A DNA stretch of 64,000 nucleotides, from assembly GCA_000310025.1 (NCBI GenBank), contig FN649727.1, positions 1,522,540-1,586,539 of the forward strand, written 5' to 3'. Under the pieces are notes generated by a model, which had not been told where the DNA came from, did no database searches, and saw nothing but the letters and a program-made list of their open reading frames with translations. This stretch comes from Ectocarpus siliculosus (taxonomy: Eukaryota > Sar > Phaeophyceae > Ectocarpales > Ectocarpaceae). Below are positions 48,161 through 60,663 of the stretch, one piece after another; positions within the stretch are counted from its first letter, which is position 1, and each line of letters starts with the position of its first letter. The position numbers and the translations under genes were made by a program.

Positions 48161-51100
48161 CAGCAGGAGCAGCAGGCGAAGGCGCAGGAGATGAGACGGC
48201 TCGGCAAGAAGGGGAAGTGGAGAGAGGCCCTCGAGGTGTTGAGGTCCATCCCCGGGCCCAGCAGGCAGAAGCAGGAGTACGTCGCGGCTATTGCGGCTTG
48301 TGACTTTGCCCGAGAGCCGCGTCAAGCGCTGCGCGTTCACGCGTTGATGGTTCAGCAAGGGCTGAAACCTACCCCGGTGAGCTATCATACGGGATACTTG
48401 CTGTGCGGCAGACACATGCACGCCGATCATTCGTTAGACTGCTACGGCTACTTGTAAGCGGGATGGAGGTCATTACAATAGTGCGACCTGATCTGGATCC
48501 TTCGTATCCCCCAGTATAGTACAACGCCTGTCATTGGTCTATGCGTTCAACTGCCCAACTTGCTGCTGTTTTGTGTTGCGTGATTTGTGTGCAGGCAGAT
48601 GCGGTGTGTTTTTCGGCGTTCGCGGCTACATGCAAAGCTCATACTTGCAGTTTCGCCGCTGCTCGTCGTGTGGGTAGTCTATGTAGTCTGGCTGCGTTAA
48701 CTTGGCGGCCTCTTTGCCGCCCAAGTTGGATGTTGATGAACTCTTGTTTCGCGCTTGTTTCGTGCTGGTAAAGAACGGTCATGAAGCGGCATTGCTTACA
48801 AGAATGGTGTTGTTCTCCCTTGCCTCTGCTGAAGGCCAGGGGAGTCTGCTGGCTTCCCCGCCCAGGATGCTCACAACTGAAGCCAATCCCAGGCGGCAGT
48901 GTATTTAAACCCTGATTTTGGTCTGTTGTGTCGGCTGACAACAACCCTCGGTTTTGCAGGAGAGCGTGCTGCTTGTTGTACGAGGGCTTCTTCAAGCGGG
49001 CGACGCCAACACCGCCCTCCGGGTGTTCCGCAGCAGCGGCGTTGGCATTCGTTGTAGCTACACGCCCGGGACGACGGCCGCTGACTCGACAATGAACGCG
49101 TGGGTGGCATGTGGCATGAATGTTGTCGGCCGCTCGCGGCGTGGTGTTTATTTTTGTGCAGTCGTCGGTCGGCTCTTGAGTTGCCTCCATGCGGACTTCC
49201 ACGTACGCCTTCATGACACATTCACCGCCTGCCTTGAACCTGACGTATGCCTTGCTGTGATAGGAGCATCTCTCTCCCAGTTATATTCCACGTGCGTGCA
49301 TATTTTTGCTGCTGTTCGGTTTACGCTGTACGGCGGGCCGAAATCGCCCTGACACCAAACCATTGCCCGCTGTGTCTTGGGGTGGCAACAGGTTGTACGC
49401 GGTGGTCATTCGTGCGGCGCAGAAGGCCGGTGATTGGAGGCAAGCTGTGGTACTGTATCGAGAGATAGAGGCCGTCAAGCCCGGCCCGTCTGCCGCGACG
49501 GCAACGGCGGTGTTCCTCGCGTGCTATGCTGAGCAAGAGGTGCCTGCACAAGTTGTTTCCTGTTAGCTTTTGGCACCAGTTGCATACTCCGTACCTGGTA
49601 TCTCATTACGGTGTTGATGGGATGTGGTTTTGTGGTACGGTGCATGTCTCGACCTTCTTCTGTGCATCGACCGCGAGATAGCCATGTTCTGCTTCATTTT
49701 GCCGATGCCAGTGCTTTTTTCGTTTCATGTTTTGCTTGACCACAGTGCTCTACAGTAGCGCGCGCTCCACGAGATCTTTGGTGCCAGCGGTTGTCGCTAC
49801 TTTTTGTCAAACCGCAAGAAGACCAACGTGCGGCGTTCATTTCGTCCCGTCTCCCTGCCCCCCCTCTCTCTGTGCCGCACCGCCTGCGCTTGCCCATTTG
49901 TCCTCTCTCAGTACGCGGCGGCGGTATCGTTCGCGTCAGACGCATTGCGACCACCTTGGGAGGAGGTCACGCGTCGGCGTGTGCTGATGAACAAGATCAT
50001 CGTAGCGTGCGGGAGGGCTGGACCCGACCACTATCGGCAGGTACGTGTCTTACCGCGACGTCGGGTACGTTCCGCGTCCCTCGCGCACGACCACCTTGAA
50101 GCATGGTTACGGCCTCCTGTTGGTTTCTTTCCACGCTGGTGCCAGCGTCGTCCGCTATTGCGAGTAGCGCTGCTGGTGTACACCCTGTCAATGTGCTGCC
50201 GGCTCCTCCCTGTTGTTGTCTGTCCCGCCCGACCGCTGACTCGGTGGGCTCACTCTGACATACTTGCCCGTCCGCAGCCGTAAGATGTCATATTTTAGGT
50301 AGACGACCCAACCTGCTCCACGAATGCTTGACGACAGAAGATACCCAACTTCACCCCTTGTCCATCCCGTGCTCGCCGCCCCACATACGGTACAACAATA
50401 TTCAAAACCCGCTGCGAAAACAAGGCGCTGGACACCTTCGAAGACCTCGACCGCACGATCGGCGCGGACGGTTACACCCTCACCGCCGTCATAGACGTCC
50501 TCCGCCGGCTGGGAGACTGGCGCCGAGCCCTCGCCCTCCTCGACCGCCTCAACGAACTCGGCGTCACCGCGAACCGGGGTCTCCGGACCTCCGTGAACGC
50601 GGTGCTGTCGGCCATGGGGCCGGACAACTACCACCGTGCGCGGGAGCTCGTGGTGAAGGCGACGGTGGAGTGGGGGGTGGACGGCGACGTCGTGACGTAC
50701 GGCACTCTCCTGCTGCTCGCGAGCGCGCGGTTGCCCCCGCCGGCCCCGCTGGGATCAGCGGGGGCTCCGTCGCCGCCAGCTGCAGCGGCAGCGGCGGCGG
50801 CAGCGGCGGCGGCGGCGGCGGTGCCACGAGCGTCGGCTTATCCGGCGGGTGGGCCGTTCGGGGGGGAAGGAGGGGAGGAAGAAGAGAGCGGGCAGTGGGA
50901 GACGGTCGACGTCTTGCGGTGGGCGGTGGCTGCCAAGGAGGTGCCCTCCGAGGCCTGCCTGGACATGGTCGTGTTTGGGTTGGCGAGGGACGGGTTGTGG
51001 GAGGAGGCGACGGCGTTCGTTGAGGCAATCGGGCTGGCTGGCCTCAAGGTTTCCAGGCACCAGGTGGGGTGTTTTTTGGGTCGGGATGGGGCTGTATGTA

Positions 51101-54100
51101 ACGGTGCTGATTTCTCCTGGTAAACGGGACCGCCTTTCGTGAGGGTATTACTCGGTTCATGCGAAATAGAGAGGGGGGGGTTCGTAATACCTACTGTAAC
51201 CCCCAACCCAAACCCGTGGTCCCTACTAAATCCCAACTTGAATATACTCGCCAAGGCTACTGGGTTAGTCTAGCGTGGGTGGGATATTACTCGGCGAGGC
51301 TAAGGGAGTTGACGGGGGCGTTCACGACGTCACGTGATCAATGGCTGAGCACTGACCCCCAGACCGCACCGCTGCTCCTTGATCGGGTCTTTGTCGCCAC
51401 TATTTTTTGTTGCTTACGTCACCGCGCACCGGCGCGCCGGCGATGCGTGACTGTTTTTGTTTGTCGCAGCGAGAGGCGCTACTGTCTGCCCTCTCCAACG
51501 GCGAACGATGGGCTGGCGTCGTGGCCCTGGCGAAGTCGATGCTGGTAGATTTGAACGTCGTCGACAATGCGACGGCGGGGTTAGCGATGAAGGCTTACGC
51601 CAAGCTCGGCCTAGAGACGCACTGGAGATCGGTGAGTGGTTGTGACTCTCCTTGTCTATGTATGCCGTGACGTGACTCCACTCTTGACGCACTTGTTGTG
51701 TTGGGTGTGCATGGGGGGCTCTTCGTTCAGTTGGCAAGTGGCACGAAGGGTGGCCAATGAAGCTGAACCACGCACACACACACACGGTGTAATGCTCATG
51801 TTTCTGCGATGCACGCACCCGGTTCTTCGCCTGTGGCTGCTACGCTCAGTGGTATGCATACGATGCGGGGGGACATACAGATCACCAGTGGGACGAGTAA
51901 CGAACTTATGAGGCGCTGTATCGACACAAAAAATGTCAAAGCAGCCATGCGAATTCCCGATAGCGACAACGTATTTTTTCACGACGGCGCCGTTCACCAC
52001 AAGTCTTGCATACACATATGCCGCTCCCCTCTCACTGCGGTGTGAGTTGTGGTCGTCCTTCTAACCCCTGTCGCCCTGCTGGTTCCCCAAAATTTGCAGG
52101 CGTTGTCTGTGATGAAGAAGGCCCAACGCGCCTCCAGAGGAGGCTCGCGCGTGGTAGCTGCGGACGTGTTGGATGGTTCAGCGTGGAGGTGCTTGCTGGC
52201 CGGTTTGGCTAGCGAGGGTCTGCACGAAGAGGCCGGTGCGGTGATGCAGGCGATGCCAGAGGCAGGGGTCATGGTAGACAAGGTACGGCGCGAGTCTTGT
52301 ACTTGCAGGGTTATTTTAACGTTTTGGTTTTCGTTCTGTTTTGGGGGGGGGGGCGTTGACGAGTGAGAAAATGCGTGTTTCGGATCCCCGCTGCGGACTG
52401 CTGCGTGTGTGTGCAAGGACCAGATGAATCTATTCGATTGTCGCACTCGGATCGGAGTCTTGGCAACACGTATCGTTTCACCCTGTGAGAAAACAGTTTT
52501 CAGAATGGGAACGATCTATGAAGGCAACCGACAGTTAAACCGACAGTTACGGTAGGCGTAGCCGAGACACCCCTCAAAAAAAGATGGACGGATGAAAGAA
52601 AGCGGAATACCGCAATGACTTAACTTTTGCTTCAGGCGGACCTCCCAGATTTGCCGGGTGTGCGGATTTGCATACAGTTGTTGTGCAGACGCAGGCATGA
52701 CCGTACGAACTGTGGTCAACACGCTGTCCGATTAGTGCCATGTGTCTCAGCGTTATGGTGCCTTCTCGTGCTCTCCCTTGCGGTAGATGAACCAAGTATC
52801 TGCCCCCCACCCCGGTCCACCCCCTTCTTACCGCTCACCCATTTAAGCCGCACCGCCGCTGTTGGTTTTGCTTCTTTGTTTGTCCCTTTGGTAATCCTGA
52901 TTGCCTCCAGGACTCCACCGCGGCTGTGGTTCTGGCGGCCTACAAGGCGGGGGATCACGCCGCCGCCATCGCATGGGTCGATCGCCTGGACCGCGCGGGC
53001 GTCCCCGTTTCCCGCAACGGTTACACGGCGGCGGTGAACGCCTGCTGCGCTCTCGGGAAACCCGATGCCGCGATCAGCATCCTGGGGATGATGCTGGAAG
53101 GGCGGCTGGTTCCAACGGCGTCCGTGTACAACGCGGTTTTGGAGTCGATCTGTCCCGCCTCCGAAGGGGGCTACTCCGCCCGCGTACGCTTGCGGGATAG
53201 CAGTCCGGCGCTGTCGGGTGGGAGACTACCCGAAGAGGCCGATGGTAGTGGAGGCGAAGGGGAATTGAACGGCCTTTCTCATGCGAGAGGGAGAGGGGAG
53301 GACGGGGGACGGGACGAGCCGGCGGGGCTAAGACGAGATACGACGGCAGCGGCGAAAGCCGACAGAGCGTTGTCGTTGTTTGAGGAGATGTGGACAAGGG
53401 AGGTGCCAATGAATGGAGTCACGTACGCGATAGTCATCTGCGCGCTGCTAAGGGCAGAGCGAGAAGACGAAGTGTTGAGGTTGTGGACACTGGTGAGGTG
53501 TCAAGAGCTTTTTCGTATTCCGCCGTTTTTGTGTCGAAAGCCGTACCTCGCAGCCTCTGCTGTCTTGGGCGTGCTCTTCTTCGTGCGCTTGGGGAGTGGC
53601 CACAACCCGTGAAGTGTTTACACGGTGACCATCACCACCTTGTTCGAATCACTATCTCAACCGGTTCGTATCGGCCCCCTGCGCGTCCTGTGCACGGGAT
53701 GACAGCTATGGCATGCATACCATCGGAACAGTAGTGCAGACGTGCAATGGCGCGTGTCTTCTCGGTGCTTCAGCGTGGGCGTTGCTTGACCTTTCCTGAC
53801 TTTCTTTTTGTGGTCTTGCCTGCAGGCGTGGAGCGACCCCAGCACGAAGAAGCTGCGAAGAGACATGTCGAACCGAGTTCTCGGCATCTGCAAGGAGCAG
53901 AGAAGGGGCGCCCTCGCCGTCCGGCTGCTGCAGCTTGGCGCACGTCTCTCACCGAAGGGCCTGAACGACGTGGCGTGGCCGGGACCAGGGCCGTACTGGG
54001 CTGCTATGGAAGCGGTGAGGCACGGCAGCAGCGTCGAGTTCAGTTGGCCCTTACGTTGCAACAGGAGTTTTTTTTTGTTTTTTTCGCTGCTGTACTGCTG

Positions 54101-54844
54101 TAGCTGGTCGTGGTGCCGTGGTGGTCTGCTTTGAACCTTGTTGGTCCTGCTTCGTTTGCTGCCCCCGGGTTGGAGCTAACTGCTGTTGTTTTATATTTTG
54201 TTTTTTGCGATTTTTCTGTGTTTCTTCTCAGCCGCCGCCATCCGCCGTACAATCCCCGGCCTTGCCGAGAAACCACAAGCAGATCGAGCCGAATTGATGG
54301 CGTTCATGGATGAATTACAATGCAGAAAATGCGCGACGAGATTATGGGGTCATGACGTCCCGAAACCGTTCTCATACTGGCCATTGTAAGAGCGATGTCC
54401 AGCTTCTGACCGCGTTGTTTTTTTTCCACCCGCCTGCATACCTTTTTCTCTCGCGCGTGCCCGCCGTTGTAGCTAACCCCGCCGAACGATTCATTTCCAC
54501 ACGTTCTCATTGGCTGATTCGATTCACCCCAACAGTGCGAGCGGGAGGGGGCAACCGCTTGGCGCGATGCTCTCGCTCTCGTCGACAAGCGGAACGGCAG
54601 CCCACTCCCTCCCGACGATTTATTCTCGGAGGCCGGCGCCGGCTTGTTGCAGCAGGCCGCCGCCCTGGGGATTAGCGATGCCGTCCAGGCCGCCTCGACA
54701 AGGGTGTGGGAAAAGCAGGAGAAGAAGGAGAGTAACAGCAGCGGAGGGGGCGGGGGCAGGCGAGTAGGGAGGTTTAGAGCGGCGGCGGCTGCGGCGGCTG
54801 CTGCTAGCGCAGCGGTGGACCAACGAGGTACGAGCGCTGACTGA
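47372..54844 (+). CDS. Pentatricopeptide-repeat protein (up to 1161 residues, ten exons)
   Basis: Exons 47372-48376, 48960-49099, 49392-49539, 49912-50040, 50425-51063, 51470-51631, 52100-52282, 52911-53492, 53826-54014 and 54536-54844 keep phase at every junction. Helix pairs of about 35 residues recur, for example WREALEVLRSIPGPSRQKQE, AQKAGDWRQAVVLYREI, DGYTLTAVIDVLRRLGDW then RRALALLDRLNELGV, VVLAAYKAGDHAAAIAWVDR and GYTAAVNACCALGKPDAAIS. These are PPR motifs, which bind single-stranded RNA in mitochondria or plastids to direct processing, editing or translation. The N-terminus is Arg-rich and low in acids, fitting an organelle presequence. A polyQ tract (48121-48156), polyA tract (50779-50820) and Gly/Glu inserts interrupt the repeats. 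No DYW, SMR or other catalytic domain is seen. The start is uncertain: in-frame ATGs lie at 47372, 47447, 47507 and 47522, the later ones with better context. The exon 5 acceptor (AAACAAG|GCG) is weak but gives an unbroken PPR motif. Confidence 0.85.
48121..48178 (+). repeat. CAG repeat coding polyglutamine
   Basis: Twelve consecutive CAG codons and then mixed CAG/GAG codons in exon 1 of the PPR gene (residues about 251-269, counting from 47372). It is a length-variable site by nature. Confidence 0.9.
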
Positions 54845-56935
54845 CGGGGGTGGGGCCGGTAACCCCACAGCGAACTCGCAAGGTGCGCGTGCCTCGTTTT
54901 GTTTCTTGTTTGTGCTCGGGGCTCTGGCGTGGAGCCCTGCAACTTCGGCTGTTGACGGCAGTGTCTTGGCACGCTGCCATGCGAATGGTCGGCTGCTTCC
55001 GAGTGCTGCGCGACCCCCCCTGCGGCGTCCGAGCTGTCGCGCAGATAGGAATCCTGGTCGATCCTGATGAGAGCCTGTCTCTGTTGCTTGGCACTGCCAT
55101 GCCATGGGGGCAGGGTCTCGTGTTCGTCTAGGGAAAGGTTATTTCGCACCCACTTCTTGTCCTTGTCTGCCGAGCTCTAGCCGGTTTGCTTTTCGCGCGG
55201 CCTGTGTGTATGCATCTTGTTTGCTGGCCAACCTTTCCTTAGTTCTTGACCAGCGCCAGCGACTAGCTCTCCGCTATGGTTACTATTTTTGTTTCTCCGT
55301 AGGCAGTGACCGGGCTCTTGTACTTGCTGCAAAAAATCTTGACCGGATTCTCCCCGCGTCTTCTGTCTACCGTTTCCTGCCGCACGACACTCTCCTTTGT
55401 GCCAAGCAGGAAACTCGTGAGGCTTTGAGCTGTGCTTCGCGCGGCATCGAGGTTCTGAATCGTACGTCGACTCTACGCACATAGGAACCGGTCACTACGG
55501 TTACGATTCGAAAAGGCTGAGAGGGACGGTCTTGCCGCAGTGCATGTTTTTCGGCGATCAGTGCACTTCTCTGTTGAGAGGGTGTGGTGGTGAGCTCCCG
55601 CGGGAAGCCGGAGGCGCGCATCGTGCAATTCCACAAACATCGGGTTGCCTGGAGCTAGCTATTATGGTTGCTGTGGGACTCTCTCGCCGCGTGCATGCGG
55701 TAAAATTGTTGTATTTCCCCTGTGCGCGTTTTTGTCGCGGCGTGACTCGGACGGACATGCTTCGTTTTGAGACGGTGAGGTGTTGGTGTACATCGGGTAT
55801 CAGGATTGAGACGACGGAAACTAACTCCCGGTTCTGATTGGTTCTTGCGGGTTCTGATTGGTTGGACATGAAATAATCGTGGTTCTTCTTCACTCGATCG
55901 AGAGCGTGTTTTGTGGTCTGGATCTGTTCCGAGTTTTCCCACCTGTTTTTTTTGCGGGAAAATGCCAGTCAGCAGAAATGGAGACTGCGGCTACGCATGA
56001 CGCAGGTGCTGAGCTGTGCATACGAGAGTGTACTTGAATTTGAAATCGTGTGTATTTGCTGACGTTTATTTATCCCTGGTATCGAACGTTTTTGGTGGTT
56101 GGTGTAAGGTGAAACAGAGAAGAGGTGGGTCGGGTAGGGATCCCAGCATTCCTCGTTCGCCATCTACATACTGCAGAAAATCGGGGTGACAAGGTCCGCC
56201 TTTTCAATGACGTGCAAGGGTCTCACGAAAGTGCAGGGGGAGGTGGTTGTCACGAGATCTGAGCGTATTCATCGTGCAAGCGAAGCGAAAATCTGAGTGG
56301 GGGAGGCGCTTTGTCGGTCCGGCGTGCTGCTGCCTGTTCAAGGCTCGTCTCACACGGTGTAAACGAATGGGGACAAGTTCCATGCTCCTCCGTTCAGATC
56401 AACGTTGAAGTGGCACCCAAATCCCGTGCCACTCGGACGCTCGTGTCAGTCGTAGAAGCTGCATACACTTGCCAAATCCCCAAGTACTGATGTCGACGAC
56501 GTGCGCAAGACTTCATTTTTCAGGAAGATAGACCCCTTGCCACACGACCCACCATGAGGCGTGCGACGTGCTTTCAAGGGATTGGATGGGCTACATTTGC
56601 GGAGACAGAATGTAGTGGGAACGATGGACCGGCATTCGACCTGTTGTAGGAGCGAGCCGCCGTTCCACCCAGTGACTTTTCAACGCGACATGTGACTACA
56701 GCAGTAGTTCGCGCATAACAATCGGCCCTGTCGCCCTACGCTCCAGGCGATGACAGCGAGAGGAGTTTCTTCCAAACCCTGAACGTGTCAAAAGTAAACG
56801 ATGGCAACACCCGAATCCCATGCTGGGTGCATCTAGATAGAACGACTTACGACGTTCTGCGAATGCTCCATTGATCAATCTCTTGGGCCCAGGCGTAACG
56901 CACACAGCCAAGTCCTGAAGCCGGCCCGGGCACTA
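54845..56935. other. Intergenic region between convergent PPR and methyltransferase genes
   Basis: This holds the 3' UTRs of both flanking genes. A short tandem duplication of GGTTCTGATTGGTT occurs near 55830-55862. Open frames on either strand are short and unsupported. I see no gene. Confidence 0.5.
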
Positions 56936-58714
56936 CTACGCCATGGCAACGCGGTCTGCGGCACCCCTACCGCCGGAACAAAACTTGGCATGCTGAAGCA
57001 GCGCTCTCCTTGACCCGAAGTCCTTCACGCACGTGCCGCAATCGTACCGCGTCACCGCGCCCTCGATCGGTGGCCGAAGATTATCTAGGTGCTGCTGCAG
57101 GTCCTCCGGAGAGGTGAACCAGTACCCGCACACGTCACACCGCTGGCACAGACTGTTACCCTCGATGTTCGTGCAAACGGTAGTCGCTGGAACCTCCCTC
57201 GCCGGGACCCCCAACATCTCTGGTGGCGTTTCGACAACTTTCGGCGTCGTCGTAGCCTCCGCCCCCTCTGCGGTGCCTCTACATATTTGGTCAGAACCAG
57301 CCGCATTTGCGGCGGGTATTCCCCCGTCTTGCCCTCTCTCTACGACCATGTCCCCGTCCGTTGGCACCGGCGGGGGTGGCGGCGGCTCGAGGTGATAAAT
57401 GCTCCCCACGAACCAGTCCGGCTTGATGTCGACGTTGTCCCCGCTGTGCTTGGCCGACACGTGCTGGTCCAGTGCCCTGTCGCTGGTGAACACGCGGCCG
57501 CAGTTCGGGTGCGGGCATCGCTCCTCCTTCTTCGGGGCCACGGCGACGCCCCCCTCCTGCCCGAGCTCGTGGAACTGCCGCGTGTGCGTCCGCAGCGCCT
57601 GCGCCGACTTGTACCGCTTGCCGCACAGCTCGCAGACCTCGGGGAGAAGGGCTTCCGCTGCCGCCGCCCCTGTCCTGTCGGTACAACCGCCCCCTTTGCG
57701 GCCACCGCCGCGCGTGCGCACATTATCATCTACCGCTGGCGTTGGTGCGTCAACGGCGTCGCTGCCGCCAGCCCTAACGGGCTCGTCGGTGGCCGTTTCT
57801 GCTCGAGCGGGCGACGCCTCGTCGCCGCACATGACGACTTCGGGCCAAAGCCACGGCGGCAGAGTGCTGCCAAACGCGGCCCCATCGTCGCCCCGCGCGG
57901 CTTGAGCGCTCGCCGCCCAGGAGAACGACAGAGTCTCGCTGGCTTGAACCCTTTGCCGGAACGAACGGCCGGTCTGGTGCCGCTTGGTCATGTAACCGTC
58001 GATCTTCTCCGCCGGAAACCGTCGCCGGTGCACCAGGGAGAAGCCGTGCCGGGCGGCCTGCTCCTCAAGGCCCCAGCGTTCCGGCTGATCAAGAGCGAGG
58101 GTAACATGGACGGCCCCGCCGGGGGCGAGGATCGCCCCCTTGCCGCCTTGTCTATCTGCCATCCCTGGAACCGCAGCAACAGCGCCGCCACCACCGATAT
58201 CGCTGACGCCGCAAGCCCCACTTCCACCGCCACCGACCGGACCGGTGCTGCCGATGGCAGAATTTGCCACGGCGTGAAAAAAGTGTCCCAGAAATGAGCG
58301 GTGGCGGCGCATGTCCTCTGTGCCGGTGTGCGGGTGGTTGAAAATAACGTGCTCGAACTGCTGCTGTTGCTGCTGCGCACGGCGTCTGTCGGAGGGAGAG
58401 ACTTGCAGCACCCTTGAGTCTAGCGCCGTCGCGTCGACGTTGTGAAGCACCGTCACCCCCACAGAGCGCAGGGCGGCGACGATGCCGGGGGCCTCCGCAT
58501 ACTTGCTCAGGAGGTCGAGACGCCCGTCGAAGGACGTGGCCACGATTTCGAAGGTTTGCTGCTGCAGCCGTGCTTGTGGTGACGACGGCAGCAGGTGGGG
58601 TGTTGGAGGAAGAAGTAGAGCCTTCGCGAGAGCCAGCGAGAAAGAAAAATTTCCGTCGCCAAGGATGAGGATGCGGCAAGGCTGACGTTTGGGCCCGTCT
58701 CCTGGTTCTCCCAT
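56936..58714 (-). CDS. BMT5-like rRNA methyltransferase domain fused to C2H2 zinc fingers (592 residues)
   Basis: This is a single uninterrupted frame with an ATG at 58714 and a TAG at 56938-56936, unusual beside its intron-rich neighbours. Residues about 13-260 match the BMT5 / DUF2431 Rossmann-fold methyltransferase: ILILGDGNFSFSLALAKAL (the SAM-binding first strand and glycine loop), IVATSFDGRLDLLSKY, LHNVDATAL, the catalytic-region motif FNHPHTG in place of the usual FNFPHVG, and GYMTKRHQTGRSF near its end. Yeast BMT5 methylates N3 of a uridine in 25S rRNA; the same reaction is likely here but not shown. A Gly/Ala insert (residues 155-200) interrupts the fold. The C-terminal half has two clear C2H2 fingers (Cys361/364-His377/382 and Cys400/405-His418/423), a third with a single clear His (Cys526/529-His542), and a fourth of C2HC type (Cys559/562-His575-Cys579). 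The fingers may bind rRNA, DNA or a protein. Confidence 0.85.
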   Translation of the reverse strand: MGEPGDGPKRQPCRILILGDGNFSFSLALAKALLLPPTPHLLPSSPQARLQQQTFEIVATSFDGRLDLLSKYAEAPGIVAALRSVGVTVLHNVDATALDSRVLQVSPSDRRRAQQQQQQFEHVIFNHPHTGTEDMRRHRSFLGHFFHAVANSAIGSTGPVGGGGSGACGVSDIGGGGAVAAVPGMADRQGGKGAILAPGGAVHVTLALDQPERWGLEEQAARHGFSLVHRRRFPAEKIDGYMTKRHQTGRSFRQRVQASETLSFSWAASAQAARGDDGAAFGSTLPPWLWPEVVMCGDEASPARAETATDEPVRAGGSDAVDAPTPAVDDNVRTRGGGRKGGGCTDRTGAAAAEALLPEVCELCGKRYKSAQALRTHTRQFHELGQEGGVAVAPKKEERCPHPNCGRVFTSDRALDQHVSAKHSGDNVDIKPDWFVGSIYHLEPPPPPPVPTDGDMVVERGQDGGIPAANAAGSDQICRGTAEGAEATTTPKVVETPPEMLGVPAREVPATTVCTNIEGNSLCQRCDVCGYWFTSPEDLQQHLDNLRPPIEGAVTRYDCGTCVKDFGSRRALLQHAKFCSGGRGAADRVAMA

Positions 58715-60547
58715 CCCCTACTGGTGCTGTGGTTGCTCAAAGTCGACTTTTCGCAAGGGTACACATGGGGAGCAGATTCAAGAACGACGGGCACAGGGGT
58801 TGAGTGAATTCTCGTGCACGATGCACCTTGATGTACCCGCGGGTGGAAATTTCCAAGCTTGGTCGAAAGGAAGTGTTGCCCCGTCGGTAAGGATAGCGCA
58901 ACCCATCCAGCGGTGGGCTGTCAAATAGGGGTGCCTTGACGCAGCTACTCACCGCGTGTATGGGTGTATACGGAGCTACCATATCCTTGAGTTACCGGAG
59001 AGTGTTTGGCCACGGCCACGTCGAGAGATGGGTTGGGGCGACGCTTGACGGATTGTAGTACTTGTCAGGAAGGTTTTTCGTTCGACGCGTACGTTTCTCA
59101 CTTGTTTGGATGCTCTCCGTTTGCCCGAGCGTCCACGCGCCCGTTCTCGCCTGGTGTCACGAGCGGTACGCTGCTGTGCAGCCGTGGCCGACGCGGTAAG
59201 CAAGCGGGAGGAGAGAGAAAACAACGTGCCGAACGCCCCCGAATCAAACATGCCAGTGCAACTCCTTCGATTCCACGTAGCCCCTCGATTCCGCGGAGCC
59301 CGCAGGAGCCAAGAAGCCACCACCGTCAGCCGTTACCACGCTTTGGCGCCACCTTCCCCCCCCTTTTCCGCTCGTGTCTGGCGTGTGTACAATCTGCCCA
59401 AATCAGTTGAGGAAAGTATGCATTCTTGCATCCACAGACTTTGAAGATGTTCATGCCATGTAGGATTTTGAATTGTGCAAATTTGCAAATTTGCAAATTC
59501 GCTCATGACAGCAGTCTGAGATGTCCCGCCCACATCTGTCTGCTTGTCCTGGCATCCTGGGCATGTTTCCTTGTTGCATCTGCGAGTATGTATTTTAGGC
59601 TTGGTTGAGTCGTACAGAAGGCGAACGACGCGCATTGATTTTAATCGTGGGTCGAATCGGGCGTGAAAGGGTGTATATGGATAGGGAGACAGATGTGACC
59701 CGTTTGGAAAATGGGTGCTTGGGTATCGGTGATCAGTTTGCGCGGGCTCCTACATGCCGCAGTAGGTTGCGCGAACTTGGGGTTCTACATGGCATGCATA
59801 CGAGGAGGACGTCTTCCATGATAGCATGTTGCGGTATCACTGCTGTTGAAAGACGCAATCAATCGATGGCTTGTCCATACAGCTTCTATTTTCCAACTGC
59901 AGACCATTGTCACCGCTTCCGTCCCTGTGGATACATGCAGCTATATGGATACACGGATGCCTGCCTGAAGGATGGCACGTATTCTTCGGTGCACATGTGT
60001 ACATGTATTATAGCATACTGCTGTAGTTTCATGGTCTTTCTCCCTCTGACCTCTCGCCGCGTGTCCTACGCTTCGAACGTGGGGACGTGATAGGGTGCGG
60101 GAGACGAATGTAGAGTCTCCCAGAACACCGTAATCCCCATGTCTTTCCTACCGGATCGACTCATGACCCGCTCTATGCCGCACAGTAGAACACAGCATCA
60201 TCGCGCTTCGGCTGCCTCGAGACTATTGTATAGATCAAGGAGCAACAGGGGATTCTGCACATCCGCTCGCTGTATGCATGCCCGTGCGCGACCCGGCGTT
60301 ACCCTACCATGCATTTGCTGACGCACGCCGTGCAAATTGTGGAAGACCTTTATTGTGTTGGTTGTCACACACGCACACGGGATGCACCCCCTGTACAGCC
60401 GCCAAACCAACACGCCGCTTGCACCGCGCGTTATCTTGCCATTCCCCACCCTTCTGCCCACCCTGCCTCCTGTGTGCTTGCAACAACCCCACAGGCAGCC
60501 TCCGCCCTAGCGCTCCTCTTTGGACCTCTGGACTACATACCACCGCT

Positions 60548-60581
<34 letters not shown>

Positions 60582-60663
60582 CAGCGACGGCAACGAACGG
60601 CCAGTCGCGGTTCCTTGTAGATACCTTTTTTTCCCTGTACACATCATACCCCGCCAAGAAACA
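58715..60663. other. Intergenic region between divergent methyltransferase and endonuclease genes
   Basis: This contains the upstream regions of two divergent genes. An AAATTTGC tandem stretch lies at 59476-59500 and an (AGC)n microsatellite at 60549-60582, about 80 bp before the endonuclease start and so likely in its 5' UTR. A 112-codon frame at 59106-59444 overlaps another on the opposite strand and neither looks like a protein. Confidence 0.5.
60549..60582 (+). repeat. (AGC)n microsatellite
   Basis: About eleven AGC units just upstream of the endonuclease start codon at 60664; probably transcribed as 5' UTR. Confidence 0.9.

Noticed and set aside
50338-50424. Earlier start of PPR exon 5 using the acceptor at 50337
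   Set aside because: It keeps phase but would insert 29 residues that break an otherwise continuous PPR motif; the acceptor at 50424 is preferred despite its poor pyrimidine tract.
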